This document shows, piece after piece, positions 6,601-13,510 of a DNA stretch of 19,310 nt. Each line of letters starts with the position of its first letter. The stretch's first letter is position 1. Below the pieces are notes generated by a model, which saw nothing but the letters and a program-made list of their open reading frames with translations, was not told where the DNA came from and made no database searches. Source of the stretch: an uncultured Collinsella sp. (GTDB lineage Bacteria; Actinomycetota; Coriobacteriia; Coriobacteriales; Coriobacteriaceae). A program made the translations under genes and the position numbers. The stretch covers positions 1-19,310 of the forward strand of contig CAAECF010000052.1 of the NCBI GenBank assembly GCA_900754275.1. Reading direction: 5' to 3'.

Positions 6601-7185
6601 ATGCGAACCATCATCCTCTACGCCTCGCGCCATCACGGCAATACGAAAAAGCTCGTGGACGCCATCGTCGAGGCACACCCCGAGATCGATACCCTCGATG
6701 TGAAGACGCTCGGTAAAAACGAGTATCCCAACCTGCACGAATATCATCTGATCGGTGTCGCCACGGGCATCTATTACTCCGAGATCGACAAGGACATGGC
6801 ACGCGTGCTCACGAACGTGCTGCAGCCGCAGGACAAGGTGTTTGGCCTTATGACCTACGGTGGCAAAAACAAGTGGTACGGCAAGGATATCGATGGCATC
6901 TGCCGCATGAGGCAGGCCATCTTTATGGGTGTCTACGGCTGCCCCGGCTTTGATACGTGGGGGCCGTTCAAACTCACCGGCGGTGTCCAAAAGGGACACC
7001 CGACCGCTGAGGAAATTAAGGGCGCCGTCGACTTCTTCGACAAGATCGAAGACGAGTATGGCGACATCATCGTCGAAGAGTACGCCAAGCGCGAGAAGCG
7101 CCTAGCATACGAGAAGGAGCATCCTGCAGGAGGCCTGGTGGCCGGCGTCAAGCGCACGGCAAAGAAGATCGCTAACAAGCTGTAA
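6601..7185 (+). CDS. Flavodoxin-domain protein
   Basis: A 194-residue protein. The N-terminal strand and loop MRTIILYASRHHGNTKKLVDAI match the FMN-phosphate loop of flavodoxins (T/S-x-T-G-x-T), with the loop here read as S-R-H-H-G-N-T. TGIYYSEIDKDM and LMTYGGKNKWYGKDI fit the two loops that stack on the flavin ring. Flavodoxin-like proteins of this size in anaerobes may shuttle electrons or act as quinone or nitro reductases; a partner cannot be named. The C-terminal 35 residues are basic and may form a helix. The start at 6601 follows GAAAGG. The gene is alone on the plus strand between two minus-strand clusters and ends in its own terminator. Confidence 0.8.
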   Translation: MRTIILYASRHHGNTKKLVDAIVEAHPEIDTLDVKTLGKNEYPNLHEYHLIGVATGIYYSEIDKDMARVLTNVLQPQDKVFGLMTYGGKNKWYGKDIDGICRMRQAIFMGVYGCPGFDTWGPFKLTGGVQKGHPTAEEIKGAVDFFDKIEDEYGDIIVEEYAKREKRLAYEKEHPAGGLVAGVKRTAKKIANKL

Positions 7186-7216
7186 CTGTGAAGGTGCTTT
7201 TGAGCGTTTAACCCAT

Positions 7217-7254
7217 ACGGCGGGTCCGAGCAGATTCGGGCCCGCCGTCTTTTT
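7217..7254 (+). terminator. Terminator after the flavodoxin gene
   Basis: ACGGCGGG (7217-7224) pairs with CCCGCCGT (7241-7248), with inner TCCGA/TTCGG pairing, and is followed by CTTTTTCT. It ends just before the convergent nagA stop codon. The minus strand shows no T-run after the same hairpin, so nagA termination is less clear. Confidence 0.88.
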
Positions 7255-7260
7255 CTATCG

Positions 7261-8430
7261 TTACTCGGTAAAGGCGTTGCCGACGCTCTGGCCGCCAACA
7301 TACGTCTCGACGAGGGTAAGCTCATGGTCGAACACGACAAAGTCGGCGTCGCGACCCGGCATGATGCTGCCGCACTTATCCTCGATGTGCGCGGAGCGTG
7401 CCGGCACCTCGGTTGCCATGCGAATGGCGATATCGGCGCTGGCGATGCCCCAGTCAACGATGTTCTTGACGCCCTGGGCAAGCGTGAGCACCGAGCCGGC
7501 AATGCTCTTGCCGTCGGCGAGCCAGCACAGGTTGTCCTTCATGATGACGTCCATGCCACCACTGGTGTAGCTGCCCTCGGGCATGCCGCCGCAACCCAGG
7601 CAGTCAGTGATGAGCACCGTGTGTTGCCAGCCCTTTGCCTGCAGCAGCGCCTTGATGGCGGCAGGGTTAACGTGCTTGCCGTCACAGATGATCTCGGCGT
7701 AGGTCTCGGGCGTGGACATGGCAGCGCCCACGACACCGGGCTCACGGTGATGCAGCCCGCGCTGACCGTTATAGGTATGCGTAAAGCAGCTGGCACCGGC
7801 GTTGATGGCGGCGATGCACTCATCGTAGGTGGCGTCGGAGTGACCGATGCTGGTCACCACACCCTTGGCATTCAGAGCAGCCGCATAAGCAGCGGCACCG
7901 TCGCGCTCGGCCGCCATGGCGCTCTTAACGATGCGACCGCCCGCAGCCTCCTGCCACTGATCGAAGACCTCCTCGGAGGGATCGATAAGATAAGCGGGGT
8001 TCTGCGCGCCCACGTGCTTCATGGTAAAGAAGGGGCCCTCCAGATAGATGCCCTGAATGCGAGCACCGCAGAAGTCGGGGCCGCGACCCTCGTCCGCCTG
8101 GGCGATGGCGGCGCAGGCATCCTTGATCTGCTCGACGCCATCGGTGAACGTCGTGGGCAGCCAGCTGGTGGTACCGCGACGGGCGAGCTCGGTCGAGCTG
8201 ATATCAATGCCCTCGGGATCGTTATCGGTAGTCGAGTGGTTATAGAAGCCATGGATGTGAGTATCGACCATACCCGGTGCGATCCACGATCCCGTGTAGT
8301 CCTTAATCTCGCAAGAGGGCTCGTCGGCCTGCCAGGCGCCAAAAACGCCATCCTCGACCATAAGATAGCCGCCCAGTTGCGGGCCTGCCGGCAAGAAGAA
8401 CTTGTCAGCCTTAATTGCGTACGTGCTCAT
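7261..8430 (-). CDS. nagA: N-acetylglucosamine/galactosamine-6-phosphate deacetylase
   Basis: A 389-residue amidohydrolase of the NagA/AgaA family. It hydrolyses the N-acetyl group of GlcNAc-6-P or GalNAc-6-P in the cytoplasm. Metal and catalytic positions are all present: the DTHIHG motif (His58, His60), Glu131 in YLEGPF, His197 in GHSDAT, His218 in FTHTYN, and the catalytic Asp276 in LITDCLGCGGMPEG. Bacterial NagA usually has THLFNAM where this protein has THTYNGQ. The context (AgaS, LacC, PTS) favours GalNAc-6-P (AgaA role), but dual use is possible. I chose the ATG at 8430, behind AAGGAGTGCAT, over a GTG six bases upstream that abuts the ribosome binding site. It seems to have its own promoter, because a strong terminator separates it from agaS. 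Confidence 0.93.
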   Translation of the reverse strand: MSTYAIKADKFFLPAGPQLGGYLMVEDGVFGAWQADEPSCEIKDYTGSWIAPGMVDTHIHGFYNHSTTDNDPEGIDISSTELARRGTTSWLPTTFTDGVEQIKDACAAIAQADEGRGPDFCGARIQGIYLEGPFFTMKHVGAQNPAYLIDPSEEVFDQWQEAAGGRIVKSAMAAERDGAAAYAAALNAKGVVTSIGHSDATYDECIAAINAGASCFTHTYNGQRGLHHREPGVVGAAMSTPETYAEIICDGKHVNPAAIKALLQAKGWQHTVLITDCLGCGGMPEGSYTSGGMDVIMKDNLCWLADGKSIAGSVLTLAQGVKNIVDWGIASADIAIRMATEVPARSAHIEDKCGSIMPGRDADFVVFDHELTLVETYVGGQSVGNAFTE

Positions 8431-8460
8431 ATGCACTCCTTGCTTCTAAAGCAGTTGACT

Positions 8461-8475
8461 GTGGTAATGCTTATA
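8461..8475 (-). promoter_or_regulatory. Possible nagA promoter/operator region
   Basis: On the minus strand TATAAG (8475-8470) could be a -10 element 40 bases before nagA. It lies within GGTATAAGCATTACC, a partly palindromic stretch (8477-8463) with GGTA...TACC arms that recall, but do not match, the CTGGTAGTAACCA sites. No strong -35 is seen. Confidence 0.3.
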
Positions 8476-8485
8476 CCCGGTCCAT

Positions 8486-8530
8486 GTAAAAACAAATAGC
8501 GCCCGCCCGCCGTTATGAGCGGACGGGCGC
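8486..8530 (-). terminator. Terminator after agaS
   Basis: On the minus strand GCGCCCGTCCGC (8530-8519) pairs with GCGGGCGGGCGC (8510-8499) with a single G-U pair, and is followed by TATTTGTTTTT. It lies 18 bases past the agaS stop and separates agaS from nagA. Confidence 0.88.
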
Positions 8531-8548
8531 CCTTACAGGGGGACGCGA

Positions 8549-9715
8549 TTAAGCGGTGAAGGGGTGAATCGTCACACCCTTGACCACGCGGTTGACCGTG
8601 CCGGTGGGGCTCGGCGTATCGGGCGTGTTGCCCACGCGCACGGAGTTGAGCAGGCTGATAGCCTGGGCAAACATCACGAACGGCAGGGCAAGGTAGCCCT
8701 CGGGAAGCGCCTCGTAGCCCTTAAAGGTGAAGGACTCGCCCTCGTAGACGGTAGCGCCATCCTGCTGAACGGCAACGGTGTGCTGAGCAATCTTGTCGCC
8801 ACCGATCTCGTTGAGGATGTCGATGTCGTACTGACGGGTGTAGGCGTCGTTGTTGACGAACACGAAGACGAGCGTCTTATCGTCGACGAAGGACTTAGGT
8901 CCGTGACGATAGCCCATGGAGGTGTCGTAGGAAGTAGCAACCAGACCGTGAGCGAGCTCGAGGATCTTGAGCTGGCTCTCCTGGGCAAGGCCACCGAAGG
9001 AGCCAGAACCCAAGTAGGTCACGCGGTTGAAGTCGCCAGCCAGGTAATCGGCGATCTCAGGCTCACGGGAGATGACCTCCTCGCCCATCTTGGCAATCGT
9101 CTCGACCCACTCGGCCTTCTGCTCGTCAGAGGCAGTGTCGAAAATAAGGGTGGAGAGCAGGGTCATGCAGGAATAAGAACCGGTCATGGCGAAGCCCTTG
9201 TCGTTGGCGCGCGGAATGAGCAGCGTCAGCGCATTGGGATCATCGGCGGACTCGACGGCGAGCTTGCCCTCGGGAGCGCAGGTGATGTTGAGGAACTTGA
9301 CGTTGTGGACGAGCTCCTTGGCAACGGCAACGGCGGCAAGGCTCTCGGGGCTGTTGCCAGAGCGGGCAAAGGAAACCACGAGCGTGGGATCCTCGGCGCG
9401 CAGGAAGTCGCGCGGGGCGCTCACGATGTCGGTCGTGGCGATGGGCTTAAAGTCGTAGAGATCAGTGTTGCCAGCGTGACGCAGGTACGGGGCGCAGGTA
9501 TCGCCAACGTAGTCGGACGTACCGGCACCGGTGAAGACAACGGACAGACGACCCTCGCCCATAGCGCGAGCCTCGGCCAGGAAGGCCTCGATGGCCTCCT
9601 TGTTCTCGCGATAGATGTTGAGCGTATCACGCCAAAGCTCGGGCTGCTGAGCAATCTCGGCCGTGGTGATCTGGGCGCCGAGCTCGGTGAGCTCCTCGAC
9701 ACTCTTCTCGAACAT
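8549..9715 (-). CDS. agaS: AgaS-type SIS-domain galactosamine-6-phosphate deaminase/isomerase
   Basis: A 388-residue protein with two SIS (sugar isomerase) domains, matching AgaS in length. The first domain carries FTGAGTSDYVG and SFARSGNSPES, the phosphosugar-binding loops. The second carries YLGSGSFGGLAQES and GYRHGPKSF. The C-terminus NTPDTPSPTGTVNRVVKG is very typical of AgaS. The family converts galactosamine-6-phosphate to tagatose-6-phosphate and ammonia. The start at 9715 follows AGAGAGGTATTAGAA. The gene has its own promoter, overlapped by a sequence also found upstream of the PTS operon, and lies just downstream of the GntR repressor gene. This is the clearest evidence that the locus handles galactosamine rather than glucosamine. 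Confidence 0.93.
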   Translation of the reverse strand: MFEKSVEELTELGAQITTAEIAQQPELWRDTLNIYRENKEAIEAFLAEARAMGEGRLSVVFTGAGTSDYVGDTCAPYLRHAGNTDLYDFKPIATTDIVSAPRDFLRAEDPTLVVSFARSGNSPESLAAVAVAKELVHNVKFLNITCAPEGKLAVESADDPNALTLLIPRANDKGFAMTGSYSCMTLLSTLIFDTASDEQKAEWVETIAKMGEEVISREPEIADYLAGDFNRVTYLGSGSFGGLAQESQLKILELAHGLVATSYDTSMGYRHGPKSFVDDKTLVFVFVNNDAYTRQYDIDILNEIGGDKIAQHTVAVQQDGATVYEGESFTFKGYEALPEGYLALPFVMFAQAISLLNSVRVGNTPDTPSPTGTVNRVVKGVTIHPFTA

Positions 9716-9754
9716 TTCTAATACCTCTCTCTAGAAGTAATCCTCTGACGTGCA

Positions 9755-9790
9755 ATTATACACTTCGGTTGGTTATCTGGTAGTAACCAG
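9755..9790 (-). promoter_or_regulatory. agaS promoter with overlapping GntR-type operator
   Basis: On the minus strand TATAAT (9760-9755) is a consensus -10, 40 bases before the agaS ATG. The -35 region coincides with the dyad CTGGTAGTAACCAG (9777-9790 on the plus strand; arms CTGGT/ACCAG around AGTA). The first 13 bases of this dyad recur exactly at 14070-14082. A bound repressor would block RNA polymerase. The adjacent GntR gene is the obvious candidate. Confidence 0.65.
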
Positions 9791-9829
9791 TTAAATGCAA
9801 AGAATCACCATATGGAAACGATGCGAGCA

Positions 9830-10561
9830 CTAGTTACTGCGCTGGTGGTAAACCTTGTATTTAAACTGATCGGCACGAGCAACCGAGAGTGTGTACTCCA
9901 CTACCTCGTTTGACTCGTTATACGTAGTCCTGACCAAATCGAGCACAGGCGAGCCCTCGACAATTCCCAAAAGGTGGGCATCGGTGGGACGGGCTATGCT
10001 CGCATAGAACTCCTCTTCGGCCACGCGAATCTTTTGCTGAAAGTCCTGCTCAATCACATCGTAAAGCGGCTTACGCTCCAGCAGCGGTCGCTTTAGGGAC
10101 AGAAATTGACGAACCGGTAGATAGCTGCGTTCGACCATCATGGGCATGTTGTCGGCAGAACGAAGGCGCTTGAGCTTAAAAATGCGATCACCGATGCGCA
10201 ATCCCATATGCTCGGCCAGATTCTTATCGGCCTCCATCTCGCAAAACTCGAGAATCGTGGTCTCGGGTTCTCGACCCATCGCGCGCATCTGCTCGGTAAA
10301 GCTGTAGGACTGCATAAGATTGGTTGCTTTTGCCGAACGGTCGGTCACAAAGGTACCGCGACCGTGCTGCCGAACCACCAGTCCTAAACGCTCCAGTTCC
10401 TGCAGAGCCAGGCGTACCGTAGTGCGCGAGAGACCATAGCGCTCCGAAAGTTCGCGCTCGGAAGGAATCATGTCACCGGCGCGATATTCATGGTCAATCT
10501 TTTCGGTCAGAATATCGACCAGCTGATCGTACAGCGGTTGCTTACGCGCTCCGATCGCCAT
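9830..10561 (-). CDS. agaR: GntR/HutC-family repressor, probable AgaR-type regulator of the amino-sugar locus
   Basis: A 243-residue protein with complete domains. The winged helix-turn-helix (about residues 8-76) shows PSERELSERYGLSRTTVRLA and the wing RQHGRGTFV. The UTRA ligand domain (about 95-235) shows MGREPETTILEF, MMVERSYLP and a final strand with VEYTLSVARADQF. Relatives include NagR/YvoA and the pneumococcal AgaR, which respond to amino-sugar phosphates and control GalNAc PTS and agaS genes. The position between agaS and the PTS operon and the shared palindromes support the same role; the ligand is inferred. The start at 10561 follows GGGAGGATAGG. No terminator is visible behind it, so some transcription may run on into agaS. 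Confidence 0.85.
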   Translation of the reverse strand: MAIGARKQPLYDQLVDILTEKIDHEYRAGDMIPSERELSERYGLSRTTVRLALQELERLGLVVRQHGRGTFVTDRSAKATNLMQSYSFTEQMRAMGREPETTILEFCEMEADKNLAEHMGLRIGDRIFKLKRLRSADNMPMMVERSYLPVRQFLSLKRPLLERKPLYDVIEQDFQQKIRVAEEEFYASIARPTDAHLLGIVEGSPVLDLVRTTYNESNEVVEYTLSVARADQFKYKVYHQRSN

Positions 10562-10589
10562 CCTATCCTCCCTTTTGCTCGAATTCGGC

Positions 10590-10640
10590 TAACTACCTAG
10601 GGTGTTTAGCATTATCTGTCTGCCACACCCGAATCAACAA
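10590..10640 (-). promoter_or_regulatory. Promoter of the GntR repressor gene with possible operator
   Basis: On the minus strand TTGTTG (10640-10635), an 18-base spacer and GATAAT (10616-10611) form a fair promoter. Downstream, CTAACTACCTAGGGTGTTTAG (here split as CTAA..ACC..GGT..TTAG, 10590-10610) is an imperfect dyad that would suit autoregulation. It is only loosely like the CTGGTAGTAACCA sites. Confidence 0.45.
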
Positions 10641-10646
10641 GAAAAC

Positions 10647-10680
10647 AAAAGCCGCGCGCTCTTTCGAGCACGCGGCTTTT
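10647..10680 (-). terminator. Terminator of the PTS operon (nearly bidirectional)
   Basis: AAAAGCCGCG...CGCGGCTTTT encloses an inner GCTC-TTTC-GAGC hairpin with one C-A mismatch. T-runs exist on both strands; the minus-strand one is longer (TTTTGTTTTC). It ends the IID transcript and shields the downstream repressor promoter. Confidence 0.85.
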
Positions 10681-10692
10681 AACATACACATG

Positions 10693-10740
10693 GCTTAAGG
10701 GGTCGGGGTGTGAGCCGCGTAGGGACACACCCCTCAAGCT
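10693..10740 (-). terminator. Stem-loop directly behind the IID stop codon
   Basis: GGGGTGTG and CACACCCC, with outer GCTTAAGG / CCTCAAGC pairing, can form a long imperfect hairpin beginning about seven bases after the IID stop. It has no T-run of its own, so it may protect the 3' end of the mRNA and act together with the terminator at 10647-10680. Confidence 0.5.
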
Positions 10741-10746
10741 AGAGCC

Positions 10747-11829
10747 TTACCAGATGCTCGGCCAGAGACCAAGCGGGCCAGCGCCCAGGATGCCAAGGAC
10801 GAAGAGCAGGAGAATGCCCTTGGTCGGGGTCCAGCTGTGCTTAGCGAACATGTAGTAAAGCAGCAGCGTAAGCATAAGCGGGACGAGCTTCGGGACGATG
10901 GTGTTGAGGGTGTCGGCAACAGAGAAGTTGACCGGATCCTCGGTAACGGTGCCGTAGGTAACGGACTCCATGCCGTTGCCCAGATCGGTGACGCCGCACT
11001 CGACAGCGTTGCCGTCGGCATCGGAAGCGGTGAGGGCGTTGCCGTCCTCATCGGTCATGGCGATGGTACCGGCCTCAGCGGTCTCGGTATCGATACCCTC
11101 CATACCGGTGAAGTTCTCGGCCTCCTTCTCGGAGACGATCACGGTAGTAGCGGAGAGGCCACGGGTGGTGCCGTTGGGGATCTGGAGGTTGATCTGGGTG
11201 CCACCCATGGTGACGACCAGGCAACCGACGACGAAGACGCCCATGATGGAAGCGGCACGCGTGAAGGCCTGCATGTTGGCGGTCAGAGCGTCAATAGCGC
11301 TGGTGCCAAGCTTGTAGGACCAGTTCATGAGCCAGAAGCGCAGAGCGAACTGGACGACGTTGAAGATCACCAGGAAGATGATCGGTGCAGCGGCGTTGCC
11401 GTTGATGGCCATGTTGGAGGTGATGCCGGCCGTGATAGGCACGAGCGTCAGCCAGAACAGGGCGTCACCGATACCACCGAGCGGGCCCATTGCGGCGACG
11501 CGGACGGCGCGGATCGTGGGGATGTCAACCTTGTTCTGCTCGAGCGAAAGCACGATGCCCATAACAAAGGTGACGAGGAACGGGTGGGTGTTGAAGAACT
11601 CCAGGTTGTGGCTCATGGAAGCCGCGAGGTCGTTCTTGTTGGTGTGGATCTTCTCCAGACCGGGGATGATGGAGTAAAGCCAGCCAGCGGCCTGCATGCG
11701 CTCGTAGTTGAACGATGCCTGCAGGAAGCAGGAGCGCCAAGCCATCTTGTTGAGGGTCTTCTGGTCGAGCTGCGGAGCAGGAGTGAGATCCTCGTAGTGC
11801 TCCGGGATCACATACTCATTAGATGCCAT
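10747..11829 (-). CDS. agaE: PTS mannose-family IID subunit with enlarged loop
   Basis: A 360-residue IID protein; typical ManZ/AgaD proteins have about 260-285. IID together with IIC forms the membrane channel of mannose-family transporters. The N-terminal part is typical: KMAWRSCFLQASFNYERMQ, then NTHPFLVTFVMGIVLSLEQ and MGPLGGIGDALFW. The C-terminal membrane part is LVPLMLTLLLYYMFAKH and GILLLFVLGILGAGPLGLW. Between them, residues about 220-303 form an unusually long acidic insert with the repeat DEDGNALTASDADGNA. The start at 11829 (MASNEY) follows GGAGGTGA and overlaps the IIC 3' end by 11 bases, so translation is probably coupled. It is the last gene of the operon. GalNAc specificity comes from context; the gene symbol follows the AgaVWEF naming. 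Confidence 0.9.
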   Translation of the reverse strand: MASNEYVIPEHYEDLTPAPQLDQKTLNKMAWRSCFLQASFNYERMQAAGWLYSIIPGLEKIHTNKNDLAASMSHNLEFFNTHPFLVTFVMGIVLSLEQNKVDIPTIRAVRVAAMGPLGGIGDALFWLTLVPITAGITSNMAINGNAAAPIIFLVIFNVVQFALRFWLMNWSYKLGTSAIDALTANMQAFTRAASIMGVFVVGCLVVTMGGTQINLQIPNGTTRGLSATTVIVSEKEAENFTGMEGIDTETAEAGTIAMTDEDGNALTASDADGNAVECGVTDLGNGMESVTYGTVTEDPVNFSVADTLNTIVPKLVPLMLTLLLYYMFAKHSWTPTKGILLLFVLGILGAGPLGLWPSIW

Positions 11830-12619
11830 CTTCGAAGTCACCTCCGTCAGAAACAGCTGCACCCTTCAGCTCGGTCTGCTGCTGGAAGTCCCAGAAAGCG
11901 ATGCCGAAGCCGATGAGAGCGAGGATGAGCAGAGCAGGGGTTGCCAGCGAATCGTTGGCAACGGTGATGAGCGCGAGGCCAAAGCCCATGAGGAAGAAGC
12001 CCCACATATCGCGGTTCATCATAACCTTGAGCAGGACGGCGAAGCCGACGAAGCGCATCATGCCGCCTGCAGCGGAGAGACCGGTCTGCAGCCAAGTCGG
12101 GATGGCAGAAGCGATGGTCTGACCGATGGTAGCGCCAGCGATGAAGAACAGGGTGACGACGACAGCGAAGATCAGGCCGAGCAGAGCCATGGCGAAGTAG
12201 TTCAGGCGCTCGATGCCCTTGGTGTCCGCGTTGTGAGCCATGTTATCGGCCGTGGACATAAGCGGGGACATAAGCGTGAAGACCAGGGTAACGCCAAGCT
12301 GGCCAAGCAGAGCGAACGGAATGGCGAGGCCGACTGCCGCGTTGGGCTCGAGGCCCGTGGCGATAGCGAGAATGGCTGCCATGATGCCGCCGATGACGGC
12401 GTTAGGCGGCTGAGCGCCTCCGATCGGCATGTTGCCGATCGTCATGAGCTGATAGGTACCACCCACGAGAAGACCGGTGTTGAGGTCGCCAAGGATAAGA
12501 CCGATGACGGCGCCGGTGACGATGGGCTGATAGAGAGACTCGAGGAAGTCAAACTGGTCGATTGCCGCGATGAACGTGACGACGAAGACCAGAGCGATCT
12601 GGATGATCGAGTATTCCAT
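11819..12619 (-). CDS. agaW: PTS mannose-family IIC subunit (N-acetylgalactosamine type)
   Basis: A 266-residue very hydrophobic protein, the normal IIC length. It is the sugar-translocating membrane subunit. The family signature lies near residues 44-80: LGDLNTGLLVGGTYQLMTIG and GGAQPPNAVIGGIMAA. Several further membrane helices follow, and the last 30 residues are a polar acidic tail. The start at 12619 follows AAAGGAGGAGCAAG, a strong ribosome binding site. It lies between IIB and IID and overlaps IID by 11 bases. The sugar is inferred from AgaS and NagA nearby; mannose or glucosamine cannot be excluded from this protein alone. Confidence 0.92.
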   Translation of the reverse strand: MEYSIIQIALVFVVTFIAAIDQFDFLESLYQPIVTGAVIGLILGDLNTGLLVGGTYQLMTIGNMPIGGAQPPNAVIGGIMAAILAIATGLEPNAAVGLAIPFALLGQLGVTLVFTLMSPLMSTADNMAHNADTKGIERLNYFAMALLGLIFAVVVTLFFIAGATIGQTIASAIPTWLQTGLSAAGGMMRFVGFAVLLKVMMNRDMWGFFLMGFGLALITVANDSLATPALLILALIGFGIAFWDFQQQTELKGAAVSDGGDFEDGI

Positions 12620-12672
12620 CTTGCTCCTCCTTTCAAAATGTATGTACGCACTTTGGATTTCACGTACAGAAC

Positions 12673-12692
12673 GTCAGGGTTTCACTCCTGAC
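12673..12692 (-). promoter_or_regulatory. Hairpin between IIB and IIC genes
   Basis: GTCAGG (12673-12678) and CCTGAC (12687-12692) can pair around an eight-base loop in the 90-base IIB-IIC gap. There is no T-run, so it is not a standard terminator. It could mark an mRNA processing or stability site that sets subunit ratios. Confidence 0.35.
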
Positions 12693-12709
12693 AACGTGGA
12701 TCACGAGGA

Positions 12710-13192
12710 TTACGAGAAGAGCTTGCTCGTGTCCTCAACAGGCGTGCTCGGAACGCGCCTGATCTCCAACTCCACCCCCAATTCCTGCAGCTCTTTAAAC
12801 GCAGCGACATCCTCGTCGTTAACTGCGACGGAGGTGGCGACTTGGCGCTTTCCTTCCGACATGTGCATGTTGCCGATGTTTACCTTCTTTATAGGCACAC
12901 CGCCCTTGACGAGCGTAAGCACGTCTTCCGGTGTTTCGGCCACGATGAAGATCTTCTGGCGCGGGCTCGCCTTGCCAATGACGTCGATGGTCTTCTGCAG
13001 AGAGAAGAAACGCGTAGCGACGCCGGCGGGAGCGGCCATCTTCATGAGGTTCTGGCGCATGGTGTTGGACGCCACGTCGTCGTTGGCGACGAGAATGAGG
13101 TTGGAGCCCAGGGTGGAGTTCCACTGGGTGGCAACCTGACCATGAACCAGTCGGTTATCGATGCGGGTAAGAAGAATGTTGGGTTCTGCCAT
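12710..13192 (-). CDS. agaV: PTS mannose-family IIB subunit, catalytic
   Basis: A 160-residue cytoplasmic IIB protein of normal length. It accepts phosphate from IIA on His17 within RIDNRLVHGQ and passes it to the sugar. The second family motif NIGNMHMSEGKRQ is typical of GalNAc/galactosamine-type IIB proteins. The C-terminal half, ending ELGVELEIRRVP, completes the alpha/beta fold. The start at 13192 follows AAGGAAG. It lies 36 bases behind yajC and 90 bases before IIC. The orphan paralogue at 2926-3405 shares about half its residues but lacks the histidine. Confidence 0.93.
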   Translation of the reverse strand: MAEPNILLTRIDNRLVHGQVATQWNSTLGSNLILVANDDVASNTMRQNLMKMAAPAGVATRFFSLQKTIDVIGKASPRQKIFIVAETPEDVLTLVKGGVPIKKVNIGNMHMSEGKRQVATSVAVNDEDVAAFKELQELGVELEIRRVPSTPVEDTSKLFS

Positions 13193-13228
13193 GTTGATCA
13201 GCTTCCTTTCGTTATTTGCTGACGACAG

Positions 13229-13510
13229 TTACTTGATCTCCTGAATCGCGTAACGCGAAACATCTACGACGGCTCCGGATCGGACTTTGATCTGGACCTT
13301 CTCGCCTTCGATGCCTTTGACGGTTCCGTAGATACCGCCGGCGAAAAGAACCTCTTGACCCGGCTTGAGCTCGGTGTGCAGCTCCTTGAAGTACTTCTGC
13401 TTCTTCTTCATGTTGATTTGCGACCAGATGGTGTAAATCAAGCCCATGATGACAAGCAGGCCTAAAAGGGCGACCGAGGAGCTCAGGACGTTGGCTCCGA
13501 AATCGGCCAT
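13229..13510 (-). CDS. yajC: YajC-family membrane protein within the PTS operon
   Basis: A 93-residue protein with one N-terminal membrane helix (about residues 8-30), a basic NMKKKQKYFKELH segment, and the YajC beta domain ELKPGQEVLFAGGIYGTVKG followed by a short strand ending VDVSRYAIQEI. Classical YajC joins the SecDF-YajC complex of the protein export machinery. Here the gene sits inside a PTS operon; its ATG shares one base with the IIA stop (TAATG), so the two are translationally coupled. YajC-like genes also occur in mannose-family PTS operons of some Firmicutes, such as the pneumococcal hyaluronate locus. Its role with the transporter is unknown; help in inserting or stabilising IIC/IID is inference. 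Confidence 0.87.
   Translation of the reverse strand: MADFGANVLSSSVALLGLLVIMGLIYTIWSQINMKKKQKYFKELHTELKPGQEVLFAGGIYGTVKGIEGEKVQIKVRSGAVVDVSRYAIQEIK

Noticed and set aside
7324..8499. A 391-codon plus-strand frame opposite nagA
   Set aside because: Antisense shadow; all catalytic residues are on the minus-strand product.
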